Below, piece after piece: positions 36,130-44,301 of a stretch of 64,000 nucleotides of DNA; the stretch's first letter is position 1, and the number at the start of each line of letters is the position of its first letter. The notes under the pieces were generated by a model. The model was given only the letters and a program-made list of their open reading frames with translations. It was not told the DNA's origin and searched no databases. This DNA is from Polynucleobacter sp. Adler-ghost. Lineage in GTDB: Bacteria > Pseudomonadota > Gammaproteobacteria > Burkholderiales > Burkholderiaceae. The DNA is taken from NCBI RefSeq assembly GCF_018688495.1, contig NZ_CP061320.1:1026586-1090585 (forward strand). The letters run 5' to 3'. A program made the position numbers and the translations under genes.

Positions 36130-37513
36130 TGCTCACCTCGCCGTTTGAATCCAATTTCCAGGATTGGATTGCATTGTTGTGATAGATCGAGCGTGTGCCG
36201 CGAACATTACGTAGCGTTTTGATCGACGGTTGAATGTAGCCGGTGTCGTCTACAGCTCTTGATTGCATGATTGCCGGGGAGCCATCCCATACCCAATCGA
36301 TATTAAATCGCGTAATGGACTTAGTGAGGACAGGTGTTTCTAGGCGAGCTGTTCGCCAGTTATTGCCGCCATCAAAAGAAACATCGACTCGAGTAATCTT
36401 TCCCCGACCAGACCAGGCCATACCACTCACGTTATAGAAGCCCTTATCCAGCAATTGTTGACCGCCTGAAGGCGTTGTAATGACGGACTTACACTCTTGG
36501 ATTGATGCATATTGACGATGTATTCCATCTGGCATGAGCTCAATGTAGTGAACTGCTTCGTCTTTGGTATTCCAAGGCATATCGCCTACTTCTAAACGTC
36601 GCAACCATTTCACCCAACTCACACCCTGAACCCCAGGAACTACCAAGCGCAATGGAAAGCCGTTTTCTGGACGCAACATTTCGCCATTCATGGCCCAGGC
36701 AACAATGGTGTCATTAAGGCAACTCTCGAGATTGATGGTGCGAGTCATTCCTGAACCATCACCACCCTCGGCTAACATGAACCTGCCCTTTTTAAGGTCG
36801 GCGCCACACTCTTCCAGCAATACCTTTAAAGGAACCCCTGTGAATTCACAGCAAGAGAGCATGCCATGGGTGTATTGCACGGTTGGAACGGCTACGTTGC
36901 CCCACTCTAATCCGGTATTCGCACCACACTCAATAAAGTGAGTACGAGATATCGAAGGCAAACGCATTAAATCATTCATCGTGAAAACACGTGGATTCTT
37001 AACCAAGCCATTCACCATTAAGCGATGTGTTTCTGGATTGACGTTGTACCAACCTTGGTGGTGACGTTCAAAATGCAAACCGTTTGGCGTGATAGTTCCA
37101 AACAGACCTTGGAGAGGTGTAAAGGCGACAGATGCAGCAGAGACACGCGTAAGCCCAGGAGACTCACGTCGAATTAAATTAGATTCATAAATAGATGGCA
37201 CGCCGTATGGCATGGTTGCTACGTTTTTGCCAAGCGTTGTTTGCCATTCCTGTTTCTCAAGGATAGCTGGATCGCCCTCGCCTGTTGCCATAGCTAGTGG
37301 AGCCGCTAGTCCAGCGGTTACGCCACCAAGTGCAGACATAAAACCTTTACGTAAGAAGCCACGGCGGTTTTCATCTAAACCATTTGCATTGATATCGGCG
37401 ATGAGTTCCTGCGAAATAAAATGTTCTGGTGCCTTTACTAGGCGAGCCTGACTAGCTGGCTTTTCAATTGCGCCGATGTCCTGAGCGCTAATCTCGATTT
37501 GTTTTTTATTCAT
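36113..37513 (-). CDS. soxC: Molybdoprotein subunit SoxC
   Basis: A 466-residue sulfite-oxidase-family protein. The Tat signal has NRRGFLRKGF at about 49-58, following an unusually long leader. The molybdenum-cofactor cysteine is Cys196 in HFIECGANTG, and the C-terminal dimerisation domain starts near 350. It oxidises sulfane sulfur on SoxY and passes electrons to SoxD. Molybdate for the cofactor may be supplied by the modBC genes about 500 bases upstream. Confidence 0.95.
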   Translation of the reverse strand: MNKKQIEISAQDIGAIEKPASQARLVKAPEHFISQELIADINANGLDENRRGFLRKGFMSALGGVTAGLAAPLAMATGEGDPAILEKQEWQTTLGKNVATMPYGVPSIYESNLIRRESPGLTRVSAASVAFTPLQGLFGTITPNGLHFERHHQGWYNVNPETHRLMVNGLVKNPRVFTMNDLMRLPSISRTHFIECGANTGLEWGNVAVPTVQYTHGMLSCCEFTGVPLKVLLEECGADLKKGRFMLAEGGDGSGMTRTINLESCLNDTIVAWAMNGEMLRPENGFPLRLVVPGVQGVSWVKWLRRLEVGDMPWNTKDEAVHYIELMPDGIHRQYASIQECKSVITTPSGGQQLLDKGFYNVSGMAWSGRGKITRVDVSFDGGNNWRTARLETPVLTKSITRFNIDWVWDGSPAIMQSRAVDDTGYIQPSIKTLRNVRGTRSIYHNNAIQSWKLDSNGEVSNVQVG

Positions 37514-37548
37514 GTGATCTCTACTTTGGTCAATAGATACTATAAAAA

Positions 37549-37890
37549 TTAATGCAAACTCTCAGCAATCTTGGCGCACACGGTTTGGCACATTTCCACA
37601 GTGGCGTTATCAGCAATTGAGTAAAAAACAGTGATACCCTCTTTGCGTCTCAGCAAAATGCCTGCTTTATGAAGCGCAGAAAGGTGACGTGAAACATTAG
37701 CCTGGCTTGAGCCGCATAACTCAACAACCTCAGATACAGACTTTTCGCCGCTACATACTGCATACATGATGCGTAGGCGAGACGGCTCCGATAGGACATT
37801 GAAATATTGAGTAACTTGTGCAAAAACCTCTTCCATTGCCTCTGGAGATAGCTTTTTAGTAGCTTTCTTTACTTTTGCTTTGATATTCAC
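37549..37890 (-). CDS. soxR: ArsR-family regulator, SoxR-like
   Basis: A 113-residue winged-helix regulator. The recognition helix lies in SSQANVSRHLSALHKAGIL. Cysteines 46, 59, 101 and 105 are candidates for a redox or persulfide switch, as in SqrR and BigR. GTG at 37890 is chosen because the longer frame (GTG at 37935) would code through a palindromic operator. ATG at 37836 is another option; none has a strong ribosome site. It lies 35 bases before soxC and likely represses the whole sox operon. Confidence 0.88.
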   Translation of the reverse strand: MNIKAKVKKATKKLSPEAMEEVFAQVTQYFNVLSEPSRLRIMYAVCSGEKSVSEVVELCGSSQANVSRHLSALHKAGILLRRKEGITVFYSIADNATVEMCQTVCAKIAESLH

Positions 37891-37903
37891 TAGTGATAAC
37901 CGT

Positions 37904-37923
37904 ATATGCGTATATATGCATAT
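37904..37923. promoter_or_regulatory. Candidate SoxR (ArsR) operator
   Basis: ATATGC-GTATATAT-GCATAT is a perfect 6-bp inverted repeat with an 8-base spacer, just upstream of the chosen soxR start and 68 bases from the modB start. ArsR-type sulfur repressors bind comparable AT-rich repeats. A repressor here could control both soxR-soxCDYZAXB and modBC. Confidence 0.6.
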
Positions 37924-37991
37924 ATTAGACTCCACCTCGAAGTAATTACATAGAGAGATACCCTAGGTACAAAAACAATACAATCAAAGAG

Positions 37992-38648
37992 ATGGATATT
38001 GATGCAATTCTGCTGTCCTTAAAGCTTGCTTTTTGGACCATGGCCCTAATGTTGCCATTTGGGATATGGGCAGCCCATAAATTAGTGAATCTCAATAGAA
38101 GCCGACCATGGGTTGAGGCTGCACTAGCGCTTCCCTTGGTGCTTCCGCCTACAGTTTTAGGCTATTACTTTCTAGTTTCATTTGGTAATACTAATATTTT
38201 GGGCGTTCCCCTTGTATTCTCATTTGCAGGAATCCTACTCGCATCGCTCATTGCAAACATCCCATTTGCCATTCAACCTATACAGCGAGCCTTTGAGGCC
38301 ATAAATCCTGAAATTCGAGAGGCAGCTCAAGTCAGCGGCCTGAGCAACTGGCAAATCTTTCGTTTAATTGAACTTCCTCTCTCTTGGCGTGGCATCACTG
38401 GTGCTGCCGCCCTCACCTTTGCACATACCCTTGGGGAATTTGGTGTTGTCCTCATGGTGGGCGGCGCAATACCAGGGGAGACAAAAACAGCCTCTATTGC
38501 AATTTATGACAAGGTTCAGGGCTTTGATACCACCGGTGCTGGAGCCATTGCTCTCGTGCTTCTGGGTATATCCTTAATATGCATTGCCCTCTCCTACGGA
38601 GTATTGGGGCGTAAGCCAAATCTGCGCAAAGGCTTAAGCTCATGTTGA
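37992..38648 (+). CDS. modB: Molybdate ABC transporter permease
   Basis: A 218-residue inner-membrane permease with five to six helices and the ABC-interaction loop around EAAQVSGLSNWQIF near 116-130. The best match is ModB of the molybdate importer. Its start follows the soxR gap, and its stop overlaps modC by 7 bases. The binding protein gene modA is missing nearby. A tungstate or sulfate permease is possible but less likely beside a ModC-type ATPase with a TOBE region. Confidence 0.87.
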   Translation: MDIDAILLSLKLAFWTMALMLPFGIWAAHKLVNLNRSRPWVEAALALPLVLPPTVLGYYFLVSFGNTNILGVPLVFSFAGILLASLIANIPFAIQPIQRAFEAINPEIREAAQVSGLSNWQIFRLIELPLSWRGITGAAALTFAHTLGEFGVVLMVGGAIPGETKTASIAIYDKVQGFDTTGAGAIALVLLGISLICIALSYGVLGRKPNLRKGLSSC

Positions 38649-39766
38649 AGGTCAAAATTCAGCAGATCACCCCAAGCCCTCTGCAAATTAGCTTGGAATG
38701 TGCCCCAGGCGAGTTGCATGCCCTCGTTGGACCATCCGGGAGCGGAAAAACTACCGTGCTCAGAACCATTGCAGGCTTAAACAAACCCGCTAGTGGAAAA
38801 ATTGAGTGTGATGGTGAGGTCTGGTTTGAAGCCGATGATCTCGGAAATAAAGCGCAACAGCTCTCGCCGGCAGAACGCTCTTGCGGCTTCTTATTTCAGC
38901 AGTATGCTCTTTTCCCCCATCTGAGCACCTTGGATAATGTGATGATTCCGCTGCAGAACTCTGAACTCAGCAGATCTCAGCGCAAGGAAATCAGCCTCGA
39001 TCTGCTTGATCGCATGGGTATTGCCAATCTCGCAGCGCGTATGCCAAATCAACTGTCTGGCGGACAACAGCAACGTGTTGCCCTTGCAAGAGCACTTGCT
39101 AGACAGCCGAAAGTCTTATTGCTAGATGAACCGTTCTCTGCGATCGATACACCAACACGCCAAGGTCTATATAAAACATTGGCCGAGCTCCGTTCAAACT
39201 TACATATCCCCATCTTATTAGTTACGCATGATCTACGTGAGGCTGATTTATTGGCTGATCAAATTACGGTTATTGACCAAGGTATCAGCCTACAAACTGC
39301 AGCGCCACAAGTACTGTTTCAGAAACCAAGAAATTCAAGGGTTGCGCAATTGGTTGGTATTAGCAATATGTTTAATGGCGTATTCGATACCGGCAGCTTG
39401 AGTTGGGATGGCTGCGCCAAGGTTTTTTCAGTTGCGGATAAAGGAAAGATTCCACCAAAAGCCCGGGTTGCTTGGGTTATCCCGCAAAGTGGCTTGAGTG
39501 TTCATAACAAACCAACCCAAACTAGCATGCCTGCCTTAGTTGAGAAGATGAGTAGTCTGGGTCAGATAGCGGTAACTCAATTACGTATTCAAGACAGTAA
39601 CAACACTATTGAATGGGAAGCTTCCTCAGCCGAAGTCAGGAGACTGGAAATGGAAGTTGGCAAGCAAATGCATATTGAGCTCGATGGCAATCAAATTCAT
39701 ATCATGCCGCTTAGGCCTATAAACGACCCGCGAAGATTTATTGGGCATCATAACGAGAATTTTTAA
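38642..39766 (+). CDS. modC: Molybdate ABC transporter ATP-binding protein
   Basis: A 374-residue ABC ATPase. Walker A GPSGSGKTT is at 30-38, signature LSGGQQQRV near 138, Walker B LLLDEP near 158, and a C-terminal TOBE-like domain occupies about 280-350. It drives the ModB permease. Overlap with modB shows the two are read together. An alternative is another oxyanion importer. Confidence 0.87.
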   Translation: MLKVKIQQITPSPLQISLECAPGELHALVGPSGSGKTTVLRTIAGLNKPASGKIECDGEVWFEADDLGNKAQQLSPAERSCGFLFQQYALFPHLSTLDNVMIPLQNSELSRSQRKEISLDLLDRMGIANLAARMPNQLSGGQQQRVALARALARQPKVLLLDEPFSAIDTPTRQGLYKTLAELRSNLHIPILLVTHDLREADLLADQITVIDQGISLQTAAPQVLFQKPRNSRVAQLVGISNMFNGVFDTGSLSWDGCAKVFSVADKGKIPPKARVAWVIPQSGLSVHNKPTQTSMPALVEKMSSLGQIAVTQLRIQDSNNTIEWEASSAEVRRLEMEVGKQMHIELDGNQIHIMPLRPINDPRRFIGHHNENF

Positions 39767-39790
39767 TCACCAATATTCTCCCAATACAAA

Positions 39791-39828
39791 TTTCGAAACT
39801 TTGAATATGACTCTCTAGTCTTTCGAAA
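39791..39828. repeat. Paired TTTCGAAA palindromes upstream of the HiPIP gene
   Basis: Two identical 8-bp palindromes TTTCGAAA occupy 39791-39798 and 39821-39828, 30 bases apart centre to centre (about three helical turns). They are 88 and 118 bases before the HiPIP start. This spacing fits a pair of operator sites on one DNA face. Downstream, TG-C-TAGTAT at 39863-39871 could be an extended -10. Confidence 0.5.
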
Positions 39829-39916
39829 TCATTTATTTCAATCGGTAGCATCTCTTTTTATATGCTAGTATCCTCAAAATTACGCTTTTTACCCCTTAAT
39901 AAAAATGGAGTTTTTA

Positions 39917-40225
39917 ATGAAAAATAGTCGTCGCCAATTCATGATTTTGTCTGCAGCTGGTGCTTGCACCTTGGCTTTGAACGGTAAAGTTCAAGCTCAA
40001 GCCATGGTTGCTGAAAATGATCCACAAGCTGCTGCTTTAGGTTATAAAGCGGTTGCCACAACTGTTGATAAGGCAAAGTATGCAAAATATGCTGCCGGTC
40101 AAGAGTGTGATAACTGCGCCCTATACCAAGCTAAAGGCTCGGCAACACAAGGTGGCTGCTCTTTGTTTGGAACAAAGCAAGTGGCAGCAAAAGGCTGGTG
40201 TTCTGCTTACGCTAAGAAGGCTTAG
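39917..40225 (+). CDS. High-potential iron-sulfur protein (HiPIP)
   Basis: A 102-residue protein with a Tat signal (SRRQFMILSAAG at 4-15) and four cysteines (64, 67, 81, 95) in the HiPIP pattern CxxC...C...C that binds one [4Fe-4S] cluster. It is a periplasmic single-electron carrier. The ATG at 39917 is chosen with GGAG 6 bases upstream. It stands 150 bases after modC and 1 to 2 kb from soxR, so it may accept electrons from sox or other respiratory enzymes. Confidence 0.93.
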   Translation: MKNSRRQFMILSAAGACTLALNGKVQAQAMVAENDPQAAALGYKAVATTVDKAKYAKYAAGQECDNCALYQAKGSATQGGCSLFGTKQVAAKGWCSAYAKKA

Positions 40226-40246
40226 TACTAAATTAGTTAATAGTTC

Positions 40247-40273
40247 AAAAAGCTGCTTCGGCAGCTTTTTTTT
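40247..40273 (+). terminator. Bidirectional terminator after HiPIP
   Basis: AAAAAGCTGC-TTCG-GCAGCTTTTT has a 10-bp stem and a stable TTCG loop, followed by further T residues to 273. It ends the HiPIP transcript, and its A-rich left arm would serve the convergent methyltransferase gene whose stop is at 40272. Confidence 0.93.
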
Positions 40274-40895
40274 ACAAGCTCTTTTTAGCTACCATCCCAA
40301 GCAAGGCTGACATGCCAGCGTGCCTCGCACCCTCAGACAATTCTTTTTCGTAACACTGCAGATCGAGGATTTCATATCCTTGACTTAGCTCACGAATCAT
40401 TTCTTCGGTATACAGGTGTTCTATAAGTGATGGACCACCGGTTTTGTATTGCAATTGCTTTGGGGTATATCCTTGCAAAATGAATAGACCCCCTAGCTTC
40501 AATGTCTGATGTATTTGTTTGAAAATTCTGGTGCGCATTTCAGGATCAGCAAACTGGATGAAAATGCCAATTACCGCATCATATAAATTAGCCTGCCAAT
40601 CAAAGCTATCGGTGTCACAGAGGCTGTACTGAATATTGACTTCACTATCAGTAGCAAACTGATTTGCCTTGGCAAGTGCAATATCCGAAACATCAAATCC
40701 TGTGACTCGCATGCCTTGCTTTGCAAGCCAAACACCATTGCGCCCTTCTCCATCAGCAATGCAGAGAACTGAAGAGTTGGGCTCTAGATAACGAGACGCT
40801 TGCTCAACCAGATATTCATTCGGCTCTTTACCAAAGATGAATTCTTTTTTATCGAAGCGTTCATTCCAGAACTGAGTAGCATCTGTAAAGCCCAT
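40272..40895 (-). CDS. Class I SAM-dependent methyltransferase
   Basis: A 207-residue methyltransferase. The SAM motif is VLCIADGEGRNGVWLAKQG at about 44-62, and acidic motif VTGFDVS follows. It resembles the tellurite/thiopurine (TehB/TPMT) type; substrate unknown. It ends at the HiPIP terminator and starts 18 bases after metZ, so it may be the last gene of the long biosynthetic run. Confidence 0.85.
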   Translation of the reverse strand: MGFTDATQFWNERFDKKEFIFGKEPNEYLVEQASRYLEPNSSVLCIADGEGRNGVWLAKQGMRVTGFDVSDIALAKANQFATDSEVNIQYSLCDTDSFDWQANLYDAVIGIFIQFADPEMRTRIFKQIHQTLKLGGLFILQGYTPKQLQYKTGGPSLIEHLYTEEMIRELSQGYEILDLQCYEKELSEGARHAGMSALLGMVAKKSL

Positions 40896-40913
40896 GAATT
40901 GCCTGATCTTGGA

Positions 40914-42122
40914 TTACTTCTTCAAGCCACCAATCAGATCATTCTTTAAATCCACTACGCTCTCGAGTCCAACTGCGATACGAACCAAGCCATCAGTGAT
41001 GCCTGCAGCTTTGCGGGCCTCAGGACTTACCCGGCAGTGTGTCGTTGTAGCAGGATGTGTAATCGTTGTGCGAGTGTCCCCCAGATTTGCGGTAATGGAG
41101 CAAAGTTTTGTTTGATTGATCAACTTGAAAGCCGCTTTTTTTCCGCCCTTCAGAGTGAAAGATAAAATAGCACCACCCGCTTTTTGCTGGCGCTTTGCCA
41201 ACGCATGTTGAGGATGAGATTTCAAACCAGGATGATAAACACGCTCTACTCCCGGCTGTTTTTCCAACCACTGAGCAATCTCTAGAGCATTCTGACTCTG
41301 CTGCTTCATGCGCAACTCTAGAGTCTCTAAACCTTTTAAGAACACCCAAGCATTGAAGGCTGAAAGTGTTGGGCCTGCAGTACGTACATAGGGAAATACT
41401 TTGCCCATGATGAAATCATTGCTGCCCACAATTGCGCCACCAACTACGCGACCCTGACCATCCAAATACTTGGTTGCGGAATGAATCACTACGTCAGCGC
41501 CTAATGAAAGGGGTTTTTGCAAGGCCGGCGTACAAAAGCAGTTATCAACTGCAAATAGCGCCTTAGCTTTTTTTGCTATCTTTGAGATAGCTTTGATATC
41601 AGCAATCTCAGTTAAGGGATTGGATGGTGTTTCTAGGTAAAACAATTTAGTATTTTCTTGGATAGCACTTTGCCAAGCCTTGGTATCCGACAAATCCACA
41701 TAAGTCGTTGTAATACCAAAGCGTCCTAGAATATTGCTAAATAATTGGATGGTGGCACCAAACACAGAGCGAGAACAAACCACATGATCTCCTGCCTGAA
41801 GATGCGACATTGCCATTGTTAAAATCGCAGCCATACCAGAAGAAGTTGCAATGCATGCTTCGCCACCCTCTAGCGCAGCTAATCGGTCCTGGAACATACT
41901 GACTGTAGGATTGGTAAAGCGAGAATAAATAAAGCCCTGATCTGCATGCGCAAAGCCATCTGCTGCAAGTTCAGCACTATCAAAGCAAAAGCTAGAAGTG
42001 AGGAACATGGCCTCAGAGTGCTCTTGGTATTCAGCAGTACGGCGCGTACCTGCACGAACCGCTAAGGTTTCAAGCGCTAGCTTAGAAAAATCAGGCTTTT
42101 TACGGGTAGTTTTACTCTTCAT
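40914..42122 (-). CDS. metZ: O-succinylhomoserine sulfhydrylase
   Basis: A 402-residue PLP enzyme of the Cys/Met metabolism family. The lysine motif SATKYLDGQGRVVGG lies near residue 216-230, and GDTRTTITHPATTTH is near the C-terminus. MetZ makes homocysteine from O-succinylhomoserine and sulfide, which would link to sulfur supply. It follows purF in the usual beta-proteobacterial order, with a 69-base gap that carries an inverted repeat. Confidence 0.93.
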   Translation of the reverse strand: MKSKTTRKKPDFSKLALETLAVRAGTRRTAEYQEHSEAMFLTSSFCFDSAELAADGFAHADQGFIYSRFTNPTVSMFQDRLAALEGGEACIATSSGMAAILTMAMSHLQAGDHVVCSRSVFGATIQLFSNILGRFGITTTYVDLSDTKAWQSAIQENTKLFYLETPSNPLTEIADIKAISKIAKKAKALFAVDNCFCTPALQKPLSLGADVVIHSATKYLDGQGRVVGGAIVGSNDFIMGKVFPYVRTAGPTLSAFNAWVFLKGLETLELRMKQQSQNALEIAQWLEKQPGVERVYHPGLKSHPQHALAKRQQKAGGAILSFTLKGGKKAAFKLINQTKLCSITANLGDTRTTITHPATTTHCRVSPEARKAAGITDGLVRIAVGLESVVDLKNDLIGGLKK

Positions 42123-42153
42123 ACCGCTATTTTGACACCGAATTACAGAATTG

Positions 42154-42175
42154 CCTCAGACACGCATATCTGAGG
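42154..42175 (-). repeat. Inverted repeat between purF and metZ
   Basis: CCTCAGA-CACGCATA-TCTGAGG has 7-bp arms and an 8-base centre, with flanking ATT/AAT extending symmetry. No T tract follows on either strand, so it is not a standard terminator. It may be an operator for metZ or an mRNA hairpin. Confidence 0.4.
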
Positions 42176-42191
42176 AATGTGATCGTTGTTT

Positions 42192-43730
42192 TTAGTCTTC
42201 TGTGGCTAAGTGCAAATGCAGTTGCGAGCGGGCAAAATCACTTGAATCACGTTGACGGTCGGCTTTGGCCTCGGAGGTATTGCGAGCAGCCTCTAGAGCA
42301 TCTAAATAAGATTCATTGATATCGCCAGTAATGTAGTGACCATCAAAACAAGAGGCCTCAAAATGCTGGATTGCCGGATTGATATCCTTTACAGCCTGCT
42401 TCATATCTTCGACGCTTTGATAAATTAATTGATCTGCACCAATCATTTTATTGATCTCTTCATCAGTGCGGCCATAAGCCACTAGCTCACTACGAGTTGG
42501 CATATCGATACCATACACATTAGGGAATCGTACAGGAGGTGCAGCAGAAGCAAAAATCACCTTCTTAGCGCCAGACTCTCGTGCCATCTGCACAATCTCA
42601 AATGAGGTTGTACCGCGAACAATAGAGTCATCCACAATGAGGACGGTCTTATCTTTGAACTCAATGCGCATGGCATTGAGTTTCTGGCGTACTGATTTTT
42701 TACGAACAGCCTGGCCAGGCATGATGAACGTTCTACCGATATAGCGATTCTTGAAGAATCCTTCTCGGTAATCTACGCCTAGACGTTTAGCAACCTGCAT
42801 TGCTGCGGGACGACTAGAGTCAGGAATCGGCATGACAACATCAATCTCACCAGGAATGGTTTCTTTGCGGATCTTTTCGGCAAGATAATCGCCCATACGC
42901 ATCCGTACGTTATAAACAGTCACGCCATCAATTGTGGAATCTGGACGAGCCATGTAAACGTATTCGAAAATACAAGGCGTCAGAACTGCATCGGCAACAC
43001 ACTGACGTGAAGAGAAATTACCATCCAAATCAATATAAATTGCTTCACCAGGATTTACATCACGTACAAAGGTAAAGCCAAGGCCATCAAGCGCAACCGA
43101 CTCAGAGGCGATCATCCACTCCGGACCCTTCGGTGTATCCATACGTCCAATACACAGGGGTCGAATTCCAAACGGATCGCGAAATGCCAATAAGCCATAA
43201 CCAGCTATCAAAGAAACAACTGCATAAGAGCCTTTAACGCGCTTAGTTACTTGTGTAACGGCGTTAAACATGGCGCCTTCATCTAATGCCGCGCTATTGG
43301 TTTCTTTTTGAAGCTCATCTGCCAATACATTCAACAACACCTCTGTATCTGAACTGGTGTTGATGTGGCGACGATCGCGATAAGCCATCTCTACACGCAG
43401 GCTAGCTGCATTAGTCAGATTACCGTTGTGAGCCAAAATAATGCCGTAAGGAGCGCTGACATAAAACGGTTGAGCCTCTTCCTCACTACTTGCAGAGCCA
43501 GCCGTTGGATAGCGAACCTGTCCAATACCGGCACTCCCTACTAGACTTCGCATATTACGAGTTCTAAATACATCTCGCACTAGACCATTAGCTTTATGCA
43601 TTGTGAATGAATTGCCATTCATGGTTGCCATGCCGGCAGCATCTTGACCGCGATGTTGGAGCAATAACAACGCGTCATAAATGAGTTGATTAACTGGGGA
43701 GTGGGAAACTGTTCCGACGACGCCGCACAT
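42192..43730 (-). CDS. purF: Amidophosphoribosyltransferase
   Basis: A 512-residue enzyme for the first step of purine synthesis. The N-terminal nucleophile is Cys2 (MCGVVGT) in a glutaminase domain, and the PRPP motif VLIVDDSIVRGTT is near residue 364. It is 4 bases after cvpA, a classic pairing. Confidence 0.97.
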   Translation of the reverse strand: MCGVVGTVSHSPVNQLIYDALLLLQHRGQDAAGMATMNGNSFTMHKANGLVRDVFRTRNMRSLVGSAGIGQVRYPTAGSASSEEEAQPFYVSAPYGIILAHNGNLTNAASLRVEMAYRDRRHINTSSDTEVLLNVLADELQKETNSAALDEGAMFNAVTQVTKRVKGSYAVVSLIAGYGLLAFRDPFGIRPLCIGRMDTPKGPEWMIASESVALDGLGFTFVRDVNPGEAIYIDLDGNFSSRQCVADAVLTPCIFEYVYMARPDSTIDGVTVYNVRMRMGDYLAEKIRKETIPGEIDVVMPIPDSSRPAAMQVAKRLGVDYREGFFKNRYIGRTFIMPGQAVRKKSVRQKLNAMRIEFKDKTVLIVDDSIVRGTTSFEIVQMARESGAKKVIFASAAPPVRFPNVYGIDMPTRSELVAYGRTDEEINKMIGADQLIYQSVEDMKQAVKDINPAIQHFEASCFDGHYITGDINESYLDALEAARNTSEAKADRQRDSSDFARSQLHLHLATED

Positions 43731-43734
43731 AAGC

Positions 43735-44301
43735 CTAGATCCCTATTGTTAATGAAGGTGTAATGGTGGGTGTAATTTTAGGCATTGCATTACTTAATTG
43801 CTTTGCCCAGTCAGCCGGCAACCACCCTTTGATTAAACTGGTTGCCATATCAATGGCTGGTCGGGTAATTGCCTTTTGCCAAGCGACGCTTTGAGGAATA
43901 GGAGTCAAGGCCGCTAATGTTGCCATTACTACTACAACCACACCACCACGCGCTAAACCAAATACTAGACCCAGAAATCGATCTGTCATGCTCAATCCAG
44001 CAGACAAGATAATCTTTTGAATCACATTGCCGATCAAGCCACAGACAATCAAGGTAAGAATAAATAGAATGAGGAAGCTGACACCCAGACTCAGAAGCTC
44101 ATCCATATGAAAAGTAGATAGCCATTCAACAGAAAGATAGTTTGTATAGTGATAAGCAACCCAAGCAGCTACAAACCAAGAGGCTAGTGCCAGCACCTCT
44201 TTAAAAAGACCCCGAGAAATGCCCACTAATGCGGAAACCAATAGCACTACCAAGGTGAAGTAATCCACCGTAGTTAACTTCAGGGTGGATAAATATTCCA
44301 T
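43735..44301 (-). CDS. cvpA: CvpA family inner membrane protein
   Basis: A 188-residue membrane protein with four helices and the family opening TTVDYFTLVVLLVSALVGISRG. CvpA is needed for colicin V secretion in E. coli and for envelope stress tolerance. It overlaps the SPOR gene by one base and precedes purF by 4. Confidence 0.92.
   Translation of the reverse strand: MEYLSTLKLTTVDYFTLVVLLVSALVGISRGLFKEVLALASWFVAAWVAYHYTNYLSVEWLSTFHMDELLSLGVSFLILFILTLIVCGLIGNVIQKIILSAGLSMTDRFLGLVFGLARGGVVVVVMATLAALTPIPQSVAWQKAITRPAIDMATSLIKGWLPADWAKQLSNAMPKITPTITPSLTIGI

Noticed and set aside
37891..37935. Longer SoxR reading from GTG at 37935
   Set aside because: It would code through the perfect ATATGC/GCATAT repeat and adds an unusual isoleucine- and tyrosine-rich tail. 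It cannot be fully excluded because no start has a strong ribosome site.
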